Of a stretch of 64,000 nucleotides of DNA, positions 1 to 7,671 are shown one piece after another. The stretch spans positions 1,116,001 to 1,180,000 of the forward strand of contig CAWDAD010000001.1 of assembly GCA_963800235.1 (NCBI GenBank), written 5' to 3'. The notes under the pieces were generated by a model, which had not been told where the DNA came from, searched no databases, and worked only from the letters and a program-made list of their open reading frames with translations. How positions within the stretch are numbered: position 1 is the first letter of the stretch; each line of letters starts with the position of its first letter. Both the position numbers and the translations under genes were made by a program. The DNA is from CAVVNP01 sp963800235. Its GTDB lineage: Bacteria > Actinomycetota > Acidimicrobiia > Acidimicrobiales > Iamiaceae.

Positions 1-82
1 GCACCCGCCGGGTCAGCGCCTGCCGCCGGGTCTCCCCCGAGGGATCGATCTTGAACGGCACGCCGATGCGGAACCCGGTCAC
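1..82 (-). CDS. Possible N-terminal fragment of a protein running off the left edge
   Basis: A minus-strand frame opens with GTG at 82 and stays open to the edge, reading VTGFRIGVPFKIDPSG and onward. A second in-frame GTG lies at 139 and would overlap the divergent SGNH hydrolase start. Only about 27 codons are visible and I do not recognise the family. It is reported because the frame is open and uses G/C-rich third positions. It could equally be a chance frame. Confidence 0.35.
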   Translation of the reverse strand, partial: MTGFRIGVPFKIDPSGETRRQALTRRV

Positions 83-121
83 GGGACGAGCACGGTACTC
101 GGCGAGCGCCGCAGCGCCTCG

Positions 122-127
122 TAGTGT
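122..127 (+). promoter_or_regulatory. -10-like box TAGTGT, leaderless start of the SGNH gene
   Basis: TAGTGT ends 6 nt before the ATG at 134 and no Shine-Dalgarno sequence lies between them. Transcription would begin at or next to the start codon. No convincing -35 is visible. Confidence 0.5.
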
Positions 128-133
128 CGGGCG

Positions 134-946
134 ATGCACCGGAGGAGGTGGATGACGCCGGCGCGTTGGTCCGTCCTCGCCGGGCTCGCCGTGGCGCTCG
201 TGCTGGTCGGCGCCCGGACCGTCGGCGAACGGTCGCCGGCGGCGGCCCGCTCCGTGTCGCACCGGACGCCGTCGGTCGCCCCCAACGCCCCCGCACCTGA
301 CAGCTCGGCGCCGAGCACCGACGGGGCGCGGCGGGTGCTGGTCGTCGGCGACTCGCTGGTGTTCAACGCCGCTCCGCAGATCGGCGCGGTGTTCGAGCAG
401 CACGGGGTCGAGGCCCGGTTCGTCGGCCACGGCGAGACCGGACCGCTGTCGGGCCAGGGCTGGTGGGCCCGCGAGGTCGGCTACCAGGTCCGGGCCTGGC
501 ACCCGGACGTGGTCGTCGTCGAGGCGTGCTGCAACTACATGGTCGACGAGCCCGGCTACCTGCTGGCCGACGGCACCACCGCCGCGCCGGACTCGCCCGC
601 CATGTTCGACGCCTGGACGGCGCAGGTCCACGACCTGCGGCACGAGGCCGAGGCCGGCGGCGCGAAGGTGCTGTGGGTCCTCACGCCCGACGCCGGGCCC
701 CAGTGGTCGGTGACGTACCGGGACCGCGTCACCCACCTCAACCTGATCGCCGGCGGGCTGGGGGTGCCGTTGATCGACTGGCTCGGGGTCCTCGAGCCGA
801 GCCGGACCTTCACCCCGACGATCCCCGGGCTCGGCGGGCCGGTGGCGGTGCGGACCCCCGACGGCCTCCACCTCACCGACGCCGGGAACCAGCTGGTGGC
901 CGACGCGACCTGGCGACAGGTCGGCTTCTACCTGCCGGCCGCCTGA
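134..946 (+). CDS. Membrane-anchored or secreted SGNH/GDSL-family hydrolase
   Basis: The 270-residue protein starts with a basic tip and one hydrophobic segment (about residues 12-28), then a Pro/Ala/Ser-rich linker, so it probably acts outside the membrane. The hydrolase domain begins near residue 67 with VLVVGDSL (nucleophile Ser about 74). It ends with DGLHLTDAGN, the Asp-x-x-His block of SGNH enzymes. An Asn-containing block (EACCNYM) sits between them. SGNH proteins are esterases or O-acetyl hydrolases acting on lipids or glycans; the substrate cannot be read here. The ATG at 134 is chosen because a -10-like box lies just upstream. It converges on the next gene with a 41-bp gap. Confidence 0.8.
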   Translation: MHRRRWMTPARWSVLAGLAVALVLVGARTVGERSPAAARSVSHRTPSVAPNAPAPDSSAPSTDGARRVLVVGDSLVFNAAPQIGAVFEQHGVEARFVGHGETGPLSGQGWWAREVGYQVRAWHPDVVVVEACCNYMVDEPGYLLADGTTAAPDSPAMFDAWTAQVHDLRHEAEAGGAKVLWVLTPDAGPQWSVTYRDRVTHLNLIAGGLGVPLIDWLGVLEPSRTFTPTIPGLGGPVAVRTPDGLHLTDAGNQLVADATWRQVGFYLPAA

Positions 947-987
947 GCGGCGTCCCGCCGGCGGTGGGCCGGCCCCGATCGACGGGC

Positions 988-1560
988 TCAGCGCAGCTCG
1001 TAGACGATCGGGGCCCGACCCCGACCGGTGTGGTGCTCCTTGGGACCGAGGCGGGCCGCTCGGCCCTCCTCGACCAGCTCCTCGACGGCCTTGCGCACGG
1101 TGGCCGGCGATCCGCCACCGGCCCGATCGCGCACGTCGGCGAGGGTGAACTGCTTGGGCAGGCTCAACGCCGCCGACTTGAGCTGGTCGGTCGAGATCTG
1201 CGGCGCCCGCCCGCCGCCCGACCGCGGGCTCGACGACCGCCGGCGGCGACGGCCCTGCACCGAGAACCCGGCCCGCTCGAGGACGTCGTCGGGCACCCCG
1301 AGCGCCTGGAAGGCGCCGCCGGGGATCGACTCGGCCTCGGCGTAGGCGGCGGCGTGGGCCTCGAAGTCGGCGACGATGGCGTCGCCGTCGGCCTGGCGGG
1401 CGTGGTCGAGGTCGGCGAGGGCGTGGAGCTTGGCCAGCGGGTCGGCGGCGTCGGCCACCGCCGCCTCGGCCCGGGCCACCGCCTGCTGGTCGACCGCCGA
1501 TCCCGGATCCTGCAACCACTCGAGGTAGCGGCGGACGGCGGACTCAGCGCTGGTGGCCAT
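988..1560 (-). CDS. Uncharacterised protein with a C-terminal winged-helix-like region
   Basis: The protein has about 190 residues. The N-terminal half (MATSAESAVRRYLEWLQDP and on) is Ala-rich and helical. The middle is a basic stretch (GRRRRRSSSPRSGGG). The last about 60 residues (QFTLADVRDRAGGGSPATVR) resemble a winged helix: a short beta start, a helix-turn-helix and a final basic strand. This suggests DNA binding, but I cannot name a family. The ATG at 1560 is preferred over the in-frame upstream codon at 1581 because TACAAC lies 8 nt upstream of it. It is divergent from the beta-lactamase-like gene and shares a short intergenic region with it. Confidence 0.7.
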   Translation of the reverse strand: MATSAESAVRRYLEWLQDPGSAVDQQAVARAEAAVADAADPLAKLHALADLDHARQADGDAIVADFEAHAAAYAEAESIPGGAFQALGVPDDVLERAGFSVQGRRRRRSSSPRSGGGRAPQISTDQLKSAALSLPKQFTLADVRDRAGGGSPATVRKAVEELVEEGRAARLGPKEHHTGRGRAPIVYELR

Positions 1561-1568
1561 GCGGCGAC

Positions 1569-1574
1569 GTTGTA
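1569..1574 (-). promoter_or_regulatory. Extended -10 box (TGGTACAAC) for the winged-helix-like gene
   Basis: On the minus strand, TACAAC preceded by TGG lies 8 nt upstream of the ATG at 1560, giving an almost leaderless message. Confidence 0.45.
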
Positions 1575-1618
1575 CCACCACGGCCCGGGCCGGCCCCAGA
1601 CGATGCGGCGGCCATGCC

Positions 1619-1624
1619 TAACGT
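1619..1624 (+). promoter_or_regulatory. -10-like box TAACGT, leaderless GTG start
   Basis: TAACGT ends 6 nt before the GTG at 1631, with no ribosome binding site between. Confidence 0.4.
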
Positions 1625-1630
1625 GGCGAC

Positions 1631-2728
1631 GTGGCTCGCCGACACCGTGCTGGCGACGCGCACCGGACGGGGCTGCGCGTGGCCGGTCGCGCCCTTGTCG
1701 CGGCGCTGCTGCTGGCGGTCGTCGGTGGCGGGTGCGGCGGCTCGGCGCCGGCGCCCCGGGGCTGGGCCGGGATCGACCAGCGCATCGACCAGCGGGTGCA
1801 GGACGACGACCTCGACGGCGCGGTCCTGGTCGTCCGGCGCGGCACCACCACGCTGCACCAGCACACGTCCGGTTCGTACCGGCTCGACACCGAGGTCCCC
1901 ATCGCCTCGGCCAGCAAGTGGCTCACCGCCGCCCTGGTCATGACCCTCGTCGACCAGGGGAAGCTCACGCTCGATGCGCCGGTCGCCGCCTACGCGCCGG
2001 AGCTGGCCGGCCTGGTGGGTCCCGCCGTCACGATGCGCCAGCTGTTGAGCCACACCCACGGGCTCGGCCCGACGGACGGCTGCGAGCTCGATCCGGTGGC
2101 GAGCGACGGCTCCACCGCCTGCAACGGCACCCCGGTCGACCCACCGGGCACCACCTTCGCCTACGGGTCGACCGGACCCGACCTGGCCGGTCGCGTGGTC
2201 GAGGTCCTCACCGGTCAGCCGTTCGAGACCGCCTTCCAGCAGCGCATCGCCGAGCCGGTGGGCATGACCGGGACCACCTTCCTCGGGTCCCCGGGGAAGG
2301 GCGAGACGGCGCAGCCCGACCCGGCCGGGAGCGCCCGCTCGACGGCGTCCGACTACCTGCGGTTCGAGCAGATGCTGGCCGCCGGAGGGACCATCGACGG
2401 CCGCACCGTCCTCTCCCCCGCCTCGGTGCAGTCCATGTTCCAGGTCGAGACGGCGCACGCCCACTTCAAGGACGACGAGGTCGCCGCCGAGCTCGACAGC
2501 ATCGGCTACGCCCTCGGGGCGTGGGTCGAGTCCGCCAACGCCGACGGCCGGGCCGAGGTGATCGACGGGTCCGGCGCCTACGGCGCCTACCCGTGGATCG
2601 ACACCCGACGCGGGGTGTACGGGATCGTGCTCGTCGTCGACGGGAACGACCCGGGGCCCTCCGGTGCGGTGAGCCGGAGCCACGACGACATGATGGCCGT
2701 CGACCGGGTGCTCGACGGCCGGTCCTGA
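1631..2728 (+). CDS. Beta-lactamase-fold serine hydrolase (class C/PBP-like), probable lipoprotein
   Basis: A 365-residue member of the Beta-lactamase (PF00144) group by its motifs: SASK at about 93-96 (S-x-x-K nucleophile), then the LLSHTHGLG segment, then Y-G-S at about 178 (the Y-x-N/S motif). The N-terminus has a basic region, a hydrophobic segment and VGGGC (Cys about 35), which fits a lipobox, so the enzyme is probably tethered outside the membrane. This family includes D-Ala-D-Ala carboxypeptidases and esterases and only some true beta-lactamases, so resistance should not be inferred. A GTG at 1679 is an alternative start that would still keep the signal sequence. It converges on the DMT transporter gene 6 bp away. 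Confidence 0.85.
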   Translation: MARRHRAGDAHRTGLRVAGRALVAALLLAVVGGGCGGSAPAPRGWAGIDQRIDQRVQDDDLDGAVLVVRRGTTTLHQHTSGSYRLDTEVPIASASKWLTAALVMTLVDQGKLTLDAPVAAYAPELAGLVGPAVTMRQLLSHTHGLGPTDGCELDPVASDGSTACNGTPVDPPGTTFAYGSTGPDLAGRVVEVLTGQPFETAFQQRIAEPVGMTGTTFLGSPGKGETAQPDPAGSARSTASDYLRFEQMLAAGGTIDGRTVLSPASVQSMFQVETAHAHFKDDEVAAELDSIGYALGAWVESANADGRAEVIDGSGAYGAYPWIDTRRGVYGIVLVVDGNDPGPSGAVSRSHDDMMAVDRVLDGRS

Positions 2729-2734
2729 CGACGT

Positions 2735-3613
2735 TCAGGCCTCGGCGTCGGCTCCCGCGGCGGTCGCCGCCGACGTGACCGGGTCGGGCGCCTCGCCGAA
2801 GCGGGACAGCGCCACCGCCCCGCCCACCGCGGCCAGGAACCCGACCAGCGCCAGCGCGCCTCCGCCGGCCCGTGGCGTCTCCCCCAGCACCAGCAGGCCG
2901 AACCCGGCCGGCAGCACCGTCTCGCCCAGGGTCATGGTCGCCGTGGCGGCGGTGACCGACCCCCGCTGGAGCGCCACCGCGAAGGCCCAGAGCCCGACCA
3001 GCGCCCCGATGACCGCCCCGTAGGTCGCCGGGTCGGCCAGGAGGTGCCCGAGGGCGAACCGGTCGATCACCCGCACGCACGTGTCCCCCAGCCCGAAGCC
3101 GACACCGGCCACCAGCCCCAGGAACGGCGCCGCCCGAGGCCCGTCCATCCGCAGCGCCAGCGCGCCGGCGGCGGCGGTGAGCACCGCGATGGCCAGCAGC
3201 CCGGCCCGGAGGGCGATCGACGTCGACGGCGTCGAGTCGGACGCCGCCGACGCACCGAGCAGCGCCAGACCACCGCACACCGCCGCCACCCCGGCCCACT
3301 CGGCCGGCGAGAGGCGCACGTCGAAGGTCCGGGACGCGATCACCGCGGTGACCGCCAGGCTCGACGCGATGCACGCCTGCACGAGGAACAGCGGCTGGTC
3401 CTGCAGGGCGGCGAAGGAGAGCAGGAAGCCGAGCCCGTCGCAGCCGAGGCCGATCAGGTAGAGCGGCTGTCGGGCGATGTCGGCCACCTGGCCCACGTCC
3501 ACGCCGGTGGCGGCCTCCTCCGAGGCGGCCCGACGGGCCCCGACCGCCTGCAGCACGGTGGCGACCCCGTAGGCGACGGCCGCCCCGAGGGCGCCGAGGA
3601 GGCTGAGCCGCAT
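2735..3613 (-). CDS. DMT-superfamily (EamA/NIPA-like) membrane transporter
   Basis: The 292 residues are dominated by about nine to ten hydrophobic segments in two halves, the layout of drug/metabolite transporters. The first half (VGQVADIARQPLYLIGL, then FLVQACIASSLAVTAVIASR) resembles the NIPA/DUF803 subgroup more than the metabolite exporters, though Mg2+ transport cannot be asserted. No signal peptide is expected. The ATG at 3613 follows a minus-strand TAGGGT by 6 nt, which supports this start. Substrate unknown. Confidence 0.75.
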   Translation of the reverse strand: MRLSLLGALGAAVAYGVATVLQAVGARRAASEEAATGVDVGQVADIARQPLYLIGLGCDGLGFLLSFAALQDQPLFLVQACIASSLAVTAVIASRTFDVRLSPAEWAGVAAVCGGLALLGASAASDSTPSTSIALRAGLLAIAVLTAAAGALALRMDGPRAAPFLGLVAGVGFGLGDTCVRVIDRFALGHLLADPATYGAVIGALVGLWAFAVALQRGSVTAATATMTLGETVLPAGFGLLVLGETPRAGGGALALVGFLAAVGGAVALSRFGEAPDPVTSAATAAGADAEA

Positions 3614-3619
3614 CGGTCG

Positions 3620-3625
3620 ACCCTA
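3620..3625 (-). promoter_or_regulatory. -10-like box TAGGGT, leaderless start of the DMT transporter
   Basis: TAGGGT on the minus strand lies 6 nt upstream of the ATG at 3613. Confidence 0.45.
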
Positions 3626-3690
3626 CGTGGCCCGCCTCGGGAGGAGGTGGTTCGCCGTCGGCCCGAGCGGGTAGCCGACCGGTGTCCACG

Positions 3691-3698
3691 AAGGAGGT
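3691..3698 (+). promoter_or_regulatory. Strong Shine-Dalgarno AAGGAGGT
   Basis: A full anti-16S match 4 nt before the ATG at 3703. It decides that start against the in-frame ATG-like codon at 3682 and contrasts with the many starts here that have no ribosome binding site. Confidence 0.8.
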
Positions 3699-3702
3699 CG
3701 AC

Positions 3703-3972
3703 ATGCCCAACCGCGAACCCGGTCCGAGCGTCAAGGACGACGAGCAGTACGAGGCGCTGCGCCGCGAGGGCGCCAGCAAGGAGAAGGCGGCCCGCATCGC
3801 CAACGCCTCGGCCAACTCGTCCCGGTCCGACGTGGGAGAGCGCGGCGGCGAGGCCGAGAACTACGAGGACCGCACCGTCGACGAGCTGCGCGAGCGCGCC
3901 GCCGAGCTCGACATCTCCGGTCGCTCCAAGATGAACAAGTCCGAGCTGATCGACGCCCTTCGCAACCACTGA
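3703..3972 (+). CDS. Small Rho N-terminal-domain (SAP-like) protein
   Basis: An 89-residue hydrophilic protein. The N-terminal part (SVKDDEQYEALRREGASKEK) is a charged helix typical of small actinobacterial proteins with this architecture. The C-terminal about 35 residues (RTVDELRERAAELDISGRSK) match the helix-extended-helix Rho_N fold, which binds single-stranded nucleic acid in transcription terminator Rho. It is not Rho itself, since the ATPase domain is absent. The perfect Shine-Dalgarno suggests high expression; stress-related or nucleoid roles are plausible but unproven. Confidence 0.8.
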   Translation: MPNREPGPSVKDDEQYEALRREGASKEKAARIANASANSSRSDVGERGGEAENYEDRTVDELRERAAELDISGRSKMNKSELIDALRNH

Positions 3973-4009
3973 CGCGGCGTCGCTCCGGTCACACGGGCGG
4001 GGGTTGCCA

Positions 4010-4038
4010 TTGTCGCCCTACCTACTGGTAGGTAGGCT
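4010..4038 (+). promoter_or_regulatory. Promoter of the fatty-acid desaturase
   Basis: TTGTCG (4010-4015), a 17-bp spacer, then TAGGCT (4033-4038). The spacer is almost filled by a palindromic operator, so a bound repressor would block RNA polymerase. The message would start near 4045 and carry a leader with GGAAAGAGG before the GTG. Confidence 0.6.
4017..4036 (+). promoter_or_regulatory. Perfect 20-bp palindromic operator, TetR-type
   Basis: CCTACCTAC-TG-GTAGGTAGG has two 9-bp arms that are exact reverse complements around a 2-bp centre. Its placement between -35 and -10 of the desaturase promoter is typical of a repressor site. The regulator is not recognisable in this window. TetR-family control of desaturases by acyl-CoA (for example DesT) is known. 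Confidence 0.75.
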
Positions 4039-4075
4039 GGCGGATCGCCCCCACGCTCTTCCGGAAAGAGGCCTC

Positions 4076-5146
4076 GTGAAGGACCACGGCATCGAACGCG
4101 CAGCCGACGAGCGCGTCAACAAGCTGACGTCGATCCCGTTCATCCTGGTCCACGTCCTGTGCCTGGCCGCCCTCTTCACCGGGGTCACGGCCAAGGCGCT
4201 GATCCTCTGCGTCGTGCTCTACGTGGTGCGGATGTTCTTCATCACCGCCGGCTACCACCGCTACTTCGCCCACCGCAGCTACAAGCTCGGTCGAGGCATG
4301 CAGTTCGTCATGGCCTTCGGTGGGGGCACCTCCGCCCAGAAGGGCCCGCTGTGGTGGGCGGGCAACCACCGCAACCACCACCGCTTCAGCGACACCGAGC
4401 GGGACCTGCACTCGCCGCTCAAGGGCTTCTGGTGGAGCCACGTCGGCTGGATCCTCTGCGACAAGCACAACGAGCTCGACGTCGACAAGGCCATCAAGGA
4501 CTTCGCCAAGTACCCGGAGCTGCGCTGGCTGAACACGCACGACTGGGTGGCGCCGTGGCTGCTCGGCGTCGCGTCGTTCCTGATCGCCGGGTGGTCCGGG
4601 GTCATCGTCGGCTTCTTCTGGAGCACGGTCCTGGTCTGGCACGGGACCTTCACCGTCAACTCGCTGGCCCACGTCATGGGCCGCCGCCGGTACGCGACCT
4701 CCGACACCAGCCGCAACTCCGCCCTCATCGCCTTCTGGACCCTCGGCGAGGGTTGGCACAACAACCACCACTACTTCCCGGCGTCGGCCCGGCAGGGCTT
4801 CTACTGGTACGAGTACGACTTCACCTACTCGGTGCTGAAGGGGCTCAGCTACCTCGGGCTGGTGCACGACCTCAAGGTGCCGCCGAAGAAGATCATGGCC
4901 AGCGCCCGGGTGCGCGACGGCTCCTTCGACGAGGGCATGTTCCGCAGCTACTGGTCGAAGGCCCAGGCGGCGCTGGGGCCGGTCCGCCGGCTCGACGACG
5001 AGGGCGCCACCGCCGAGGAGGACCGCGAGAACGTGCGCTCCCACCGCGTCGCCCTCGAGGACTACGTGGCGTCCTCGCTGCGCAGCGCCGAGGAGCTGGC
5101 CAAGCTGACCCGCCGCCAGACCCGGGCCGCGGTCGGCACCGAGTAG
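4076..5146 (+). CDS. Acyl-CoA / fatty-acid delta-9-type desaturase
   Basis: A 356-residue integral membrane di-iron desaturase. The three histidine boxes are clear: HRYFAH, HRNHH and HNNHH, spaced as in stearoyl-CoA desaturases. Hydrophobic pairs lie before box one and between boxes two and three. It introduces a cis double bond into a saturated acyl chain using O2 and an electron donor, adjusting membrane fluidity. The GTG at 4076 is chosen over the open frame upstream (to 4004) because that frame runs back through the promoter and operator, and GGAAAGAGG precedes the GTG. The last about 60 residues are a charged tail. It converges on carD with a 4-bp gap. Confidence 0.9.
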   Translation: MKDHGIERAADERVNKLTSIPFILVHVLCLAALFTGVTAKALILCVVLYVVRMFFITAGYHRYFAHRSYKLGRGMQFVMAFGGGTSAQKGPLWWAGNHRNHHRFSDTERDLHSPLKGFWWSHVGWILCDKHNELDVDKAIKDFAKYPELRWLNTHDWVAPWLLGVASFLIAGWSGVIVGFFWSTVLVWHGTFTVNSLAHVMGRRRYATSDTSRNSALIAFWTLGEGWHNNHHYFPASARQGFYWYEYDFTYSVLKGLSYLGLVHDLKVPPKKIMASARVRDGSFDEGMFRSYWSKAQAALGPVRRLDDEGATAEEDRENVRSHRVALEDYVASSLRSAEELAKLTRRQTRAAVGTE

Positions 5147-5150
5147 CGGA

Positions 5151-5630
5151 TCAGTCCAGCCCGGCGCTCAGCTTCTCGAGCGCCTGCTCCTCGCTGACGT
5201 CGAGGGCGAAGCTCAGCTCGGAGACCAGGATGCCCCGGGCCCGCTCGAGCATGGACTTCTCGGCGGTCGAGAGGCCCTTGCCCTTCTCCCGCAGCGCCAG
5301 GTTCCGCACCACCTCGGCGACCTGGTAGACGTCGCCGGACTTCATCTTCTCCTGGTGGTTCTTGAAGCGGCGGCTCCAGTTGGCCGGCTCGCGCACGTCG
5401 CGCTTGCCGATCAGGCGGAACAGGTCCTCGACGTCGGTCTCGCTGATCGGCGGCCGCATGCCCACCTCCTCGGCCTTGTCGACGGGGACCGAGAGCGTCA
5501 GCTCACCGTGGACCATCTGGAGCACGAGGTACTCCCTGGTCTCACCGAGGAGCTCTCGCTTCTCCTTCTTCTTGATCACTGCAGCACCGTGGTGCGGGTA
5601 CACGACGCGGTCGCCGACCTTGAAGCTCAA
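5151..5630 (-). CDS. carD: CarD-family RNA polymerase-binding transcription factor
   Basis: The 159 residues match CarD over their full length: an N-terminal Tudor-like RNAP-interaction domain (FKVGDRVVYPHHGAAVI), then a helical DNA-binding domain (EPANWSRRFKNHQEKMKSGD through LSTAEKSMLERARGILVSEL). CarD binds the RNAP beta subunit and stabilises open complexes at rRNA and housekeeping promoters; it is essential in mycobacteria. The start codon is TTG (5628-5630), with GGGAG and AAGGG just upstream. A CACAAT -10-like element lies further upstream. CarD proteins usually run about 160 residues, so this looks complete. Confidence 0.95.
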   Translation of the reverse strand: MSFKVGDRVVYPHHGAAVIKKKEKRELLGETREYLVLQMVHGELTLSVPVDKAEEVGMRPPISETDVEDLFRLIGKRDVREPANWSRRFKNHQEKMKSGDVYQVAEVVRNLALREKGKGLSTAEKSMLERARGILVSELSFALDVSEEQALEKLSAGLD

Positions 5631-5702
5631 CCCTTGCTCCCTGCGTAGGCCGTCTCCGGCTCGAACGGACCGTCCATTGTGGCAGGTCGGCGGCCCATCT
5701 CC

Positions 5703-6158
5703 CTACCCGGCCGGGCAGGGGCCCGAGGTGACCTGGATGTCCTTGCCGGTCTTCGGCAGGGTCACGCACGCCGACTGGCCGCCCTGGTCGACCTGCAGGT
5801 GGCCGTCGTCGTCGAGGCCGTCGCCGTTCTTGTCCTCGATGCCGGTCACCGTGGGGTCGCCGGGCAGGTCCTTCACGACCTGGTGCAGCACGTCGATGTT
5901 GCGCACGCCCTTGGCGTCGGCGTCCTTGTTGTTCTTCAGGCTCACCCGGATGGCCTCGGCGGTGGCCCGGGCCCGGACCTTGTTGGTGCCGTTGGCCACG
6001 TCGGAGCCGAGATCGGTGGCCCCCGAGGAGATGTCGGAGCCGATGTCGGTCGCGGTCTGCTTGATGCTCTTGCGGGTGCTCGACGAGCAGCTCACCGCGG
6101 TCGAGAGCAGGACGGCGGTGAGCACGGCCAAGGCGATCCAGGGGCTACGTCGCGACAT
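5703..6158 (-). CDS. Uncharacterised lipoprotein with an Asp/Asn-rich calcium-like loop
   Basis: About 151 residues. It begins with a basic tip and a hydrophobic stretch ending STAVSCSSS, which fits a lipobox. A Ser/Thr/Gly repeat-like stretch (TDIGSDISSGATDLGSDVAN) follows, then a domain with DKNGDGLDDDG, which resembles an EF-hand or thrombospondin-3 calcium loop. ATG at 6158 is preferred over a TTG two codons upstream. It follows the phospholipase A2 gene by about 10 bp and is probably co-transcribed with it. Family not recognised. Confidence 0.7.
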   Translation of the reverse strand: MSRRSPWIALAVLTAVLLSTAVSCSSSTRKSIKQTATDIGSDISSGATDLGSDVANGTNKVRARATAEAIRVSLKNNKDADAKGVRNIDVLHQVVKDLPGDPTVTGIEDKNGDGLDDDGHLQVDQGGQSACVTLPKTGKDIQVTSGPCPAG

Positions 6159-6168
6159 GCCCAACGGC

Positions 6169-6696
6169 TTACCAGCTGAAGTGGGTCGGGTTCTCGGCGA
6201 GCGTCTGGTCCGACGCGTAGGGGGTGACGAGTCGCACGGCCCGGTAGTAGCCCTCGGCGGCGGCGATGCACGTCGGCTTGACGATCACGTTGTAGGAGTC
6301 GCACCGGTGCTTCATGTCGTTCAGGAAGCGCTGGTCGGCCACGTACTTGTTGCGCTCGGTGAAGAGCTGGTGGCCGGACTGCGCGCTGATCCGCTTGAGG
6401 TTGCGCCAGCTGAAGTCGTGACGGAAGCAGGCCTCGTCGAAGTGGTACGGCGAGCCACCGAGGGGCCCGGCCGAGCAGCCGTCGGTGCTCCAGTCCATGT
6501 AGGCGTACCCGGACGCAGCCGGGTCCTGGTGCAGCGAGGCGAAGCTGTCGTAGCTGATCCCGTTGACCAGGTGGTCGAGGTCGCTCAGCTGCTGCTGGGC
6601 GGTCGGCGTGGCATCGCACGCCGAGAGCAAGAGGGCCAGGGCCGACACGACCCCAGCGACGAACACCAACGGTCCACGGCGCACCGACGAACGCAT
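6169..6696 (-). CDS. Secreted phospholipase A2 (prokaryotic PLA2 family), probable lipoprotein
   Basis: 175 residues. A signal sequence ending LALLLSAC fits a lipobox. The mature part carries DGCSAGPLGG and then CFRHDFSWRN, the Cys-x-x-His-Asp catalytic helix of bacterial and fungal secreted PLA2 (PF09056-like). Further cysteines (HRCDSYN, KPTCIAA) could form disulfides. These enzymes release the sn-2 acyl chain of phospholipids with Ca2+. A GGGGAG ribosome binding site precedes the ATG. The gene lies directly downstream of ftsE-ftsX, where many actinobacteria carry a cell-wall peptidase. Confidence 0.85.
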   Translation of the reverse strand: MRSSVRRGPLVFVAGVVSALALLLSACDATPTAQQQLSDLDHLVNGISYDSFASLHQDPAASGYAYMDWSTDGCSAGPLGGSPYHFDEACFRHDFSWRNLKRISAQSGHQLFTERNKYVADQRFLNDMKHRCDSYNVIVKPTCIAAAEGYYRAVRLVTPYASDQTLAENPTHFSW

Positions 6697-6761
6697 GCGA
6701 ACTCCCCCCAGGTCTGGACCGCTCCCCCTCGGAACGGACTGCTGATGGTACCCCGAGGACG

Positions 6762-7661
6762 TCAGACGTCGAGGAACCGGCTCACGGCCACCGCCGCGCC
6801 GATGGCGCCGGCGGCCAGGCCCACCACCAGGATCAGCAGGCTGGCGCTGACGACGTCACTCGTCGCCACCACGAACTGCTGCAGCAGCTCGATGCCGTTG
6901 CTGCCCGCCAGCCGGTCGGCGAACACCCGGTTCAGCCCCACCACGGCCAGGATGGCCAGGAGCGCGCCGAAGAGTCCTTCGACCAGCCCCTCGAGCATGA
7001 ACGGGATGCGGATGAACCAGTTGGTCGCCCCCACCAGCTTCATGACCTCGATCTCGCGCCGGCGGGCGAACATGGCGGTGCGGATGGTGTTGAGGATGAG
7101 CATGATGGCGGCGCCGAGCAGCACCAGGGCCACGACCAGGATGCCGGCGCTCAGCACGCCGGACAGCCGTTGCATGGTCTTGATCGTCTGCGACGCCGAG
7201 TAGACGTCGAAGACCCCGGCCTTCTTCTTGTAGCGGCTGACCAGGTTGGAGACGGTCTGGAAGTCGCTGCGCACCGGGGCCACCCGGAAGGAGGCGGGCA
7301 GGTCGCTCGGCTTGATGCCGGCGTTCAGGTAGGCGGGCTGGTCCTTGTTGAGCTGCTTGAACTCCTCGTAGGCGCGCTGCTGGTCGTAGTAGGTGAAGCG
7401 CTTGACGTCGGGGTCGGTCTGCAGGGCGCGCTTCACCGCGTCGCGCTGGCCGGCCTGGATGTCGGGGTTCAAGAAGACGATGAACTGGACGTTGCCCTTC
7501 CAGCGGACCGTGGCGTTCTGCACGCCCTGGCGGATCAGGAGCGAGCCGCCGAACAGGGCCAGCGAGACGGCGACGGTGAGCATCGACGCGATGGTCAGGG
7601 TGAAGTTGCGGCGCAGGTTGGTGCCGGTCTCGCGCAGCAGGTAGTCGACCTTCATCGCCAT
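6762..7661 (-). CDS. ftsX: Cell-division ABC permease FtsX
   Basis: 299 residues with FtsX architecture: a cytoplasmic start, TM1 near residues 22-45, a large extracellular domain (about 50-170, containing VQFIVFLNPDIQAGQRDAV), then three C-terminal TM segments in a FtsX (PF02687) domain. With FtsE it forms a complex that transmits ATP hydrolysis across the membrane to activate peptidoglycan hydrolases at the septum. It begins 10 bp after ftsE, as expected for a two-gene operon. No coiled-coil activator or NlpC/P60 or M23 hydrolase gene follows. Confidence 0.95.
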   Translation of the reverse strand: MAMKVDYLLRETGTNLRRNFTLTIASMLTVAVSLALFGGSLLIRQGVQNATVRWKGNVQFIVFLNPDIQAGQRDAVKRALQTDPDVKRFTYYDQQRAYEEFKQLNKDQPAYLNAGIKPSDLPASFRVAPVRSDFQTVSNLVSRYKKKAGVFDVYSASQTIKTMQRLSGVLSAGILVVALVLLGAAIMLILNTIRTAMFARRREIEVMKLVGATNWFIRIPFMLEGLVEGLFGALLAILAVVGLNRVFADRLAGSNGIELLQQFVVATSDVVSASLLILVVGLAAGAIGAAVAVSRFLDV

Positions 7662-7671
7662 GCGATCACCG

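Noticed and set aside
79..366. 95-codon minus-strand frame over the SGNH gene
   Set aside because: Antisense shadow of the SGNH hydrolase signal and linker; low-complexity composition and no motif.
1631..2728. Beta-lactamase resistance gene
   Set aside because: PF00144 proteins are mostly esterases or peptidases; SxxK and YxS alone do not show beta-lactam hydrolysis.
463..2778. 771-codon plus-strand frame
   Set aside because: Arg/Pro/Gly-rich shadow running across three better-supported genes on both strands; no domain.
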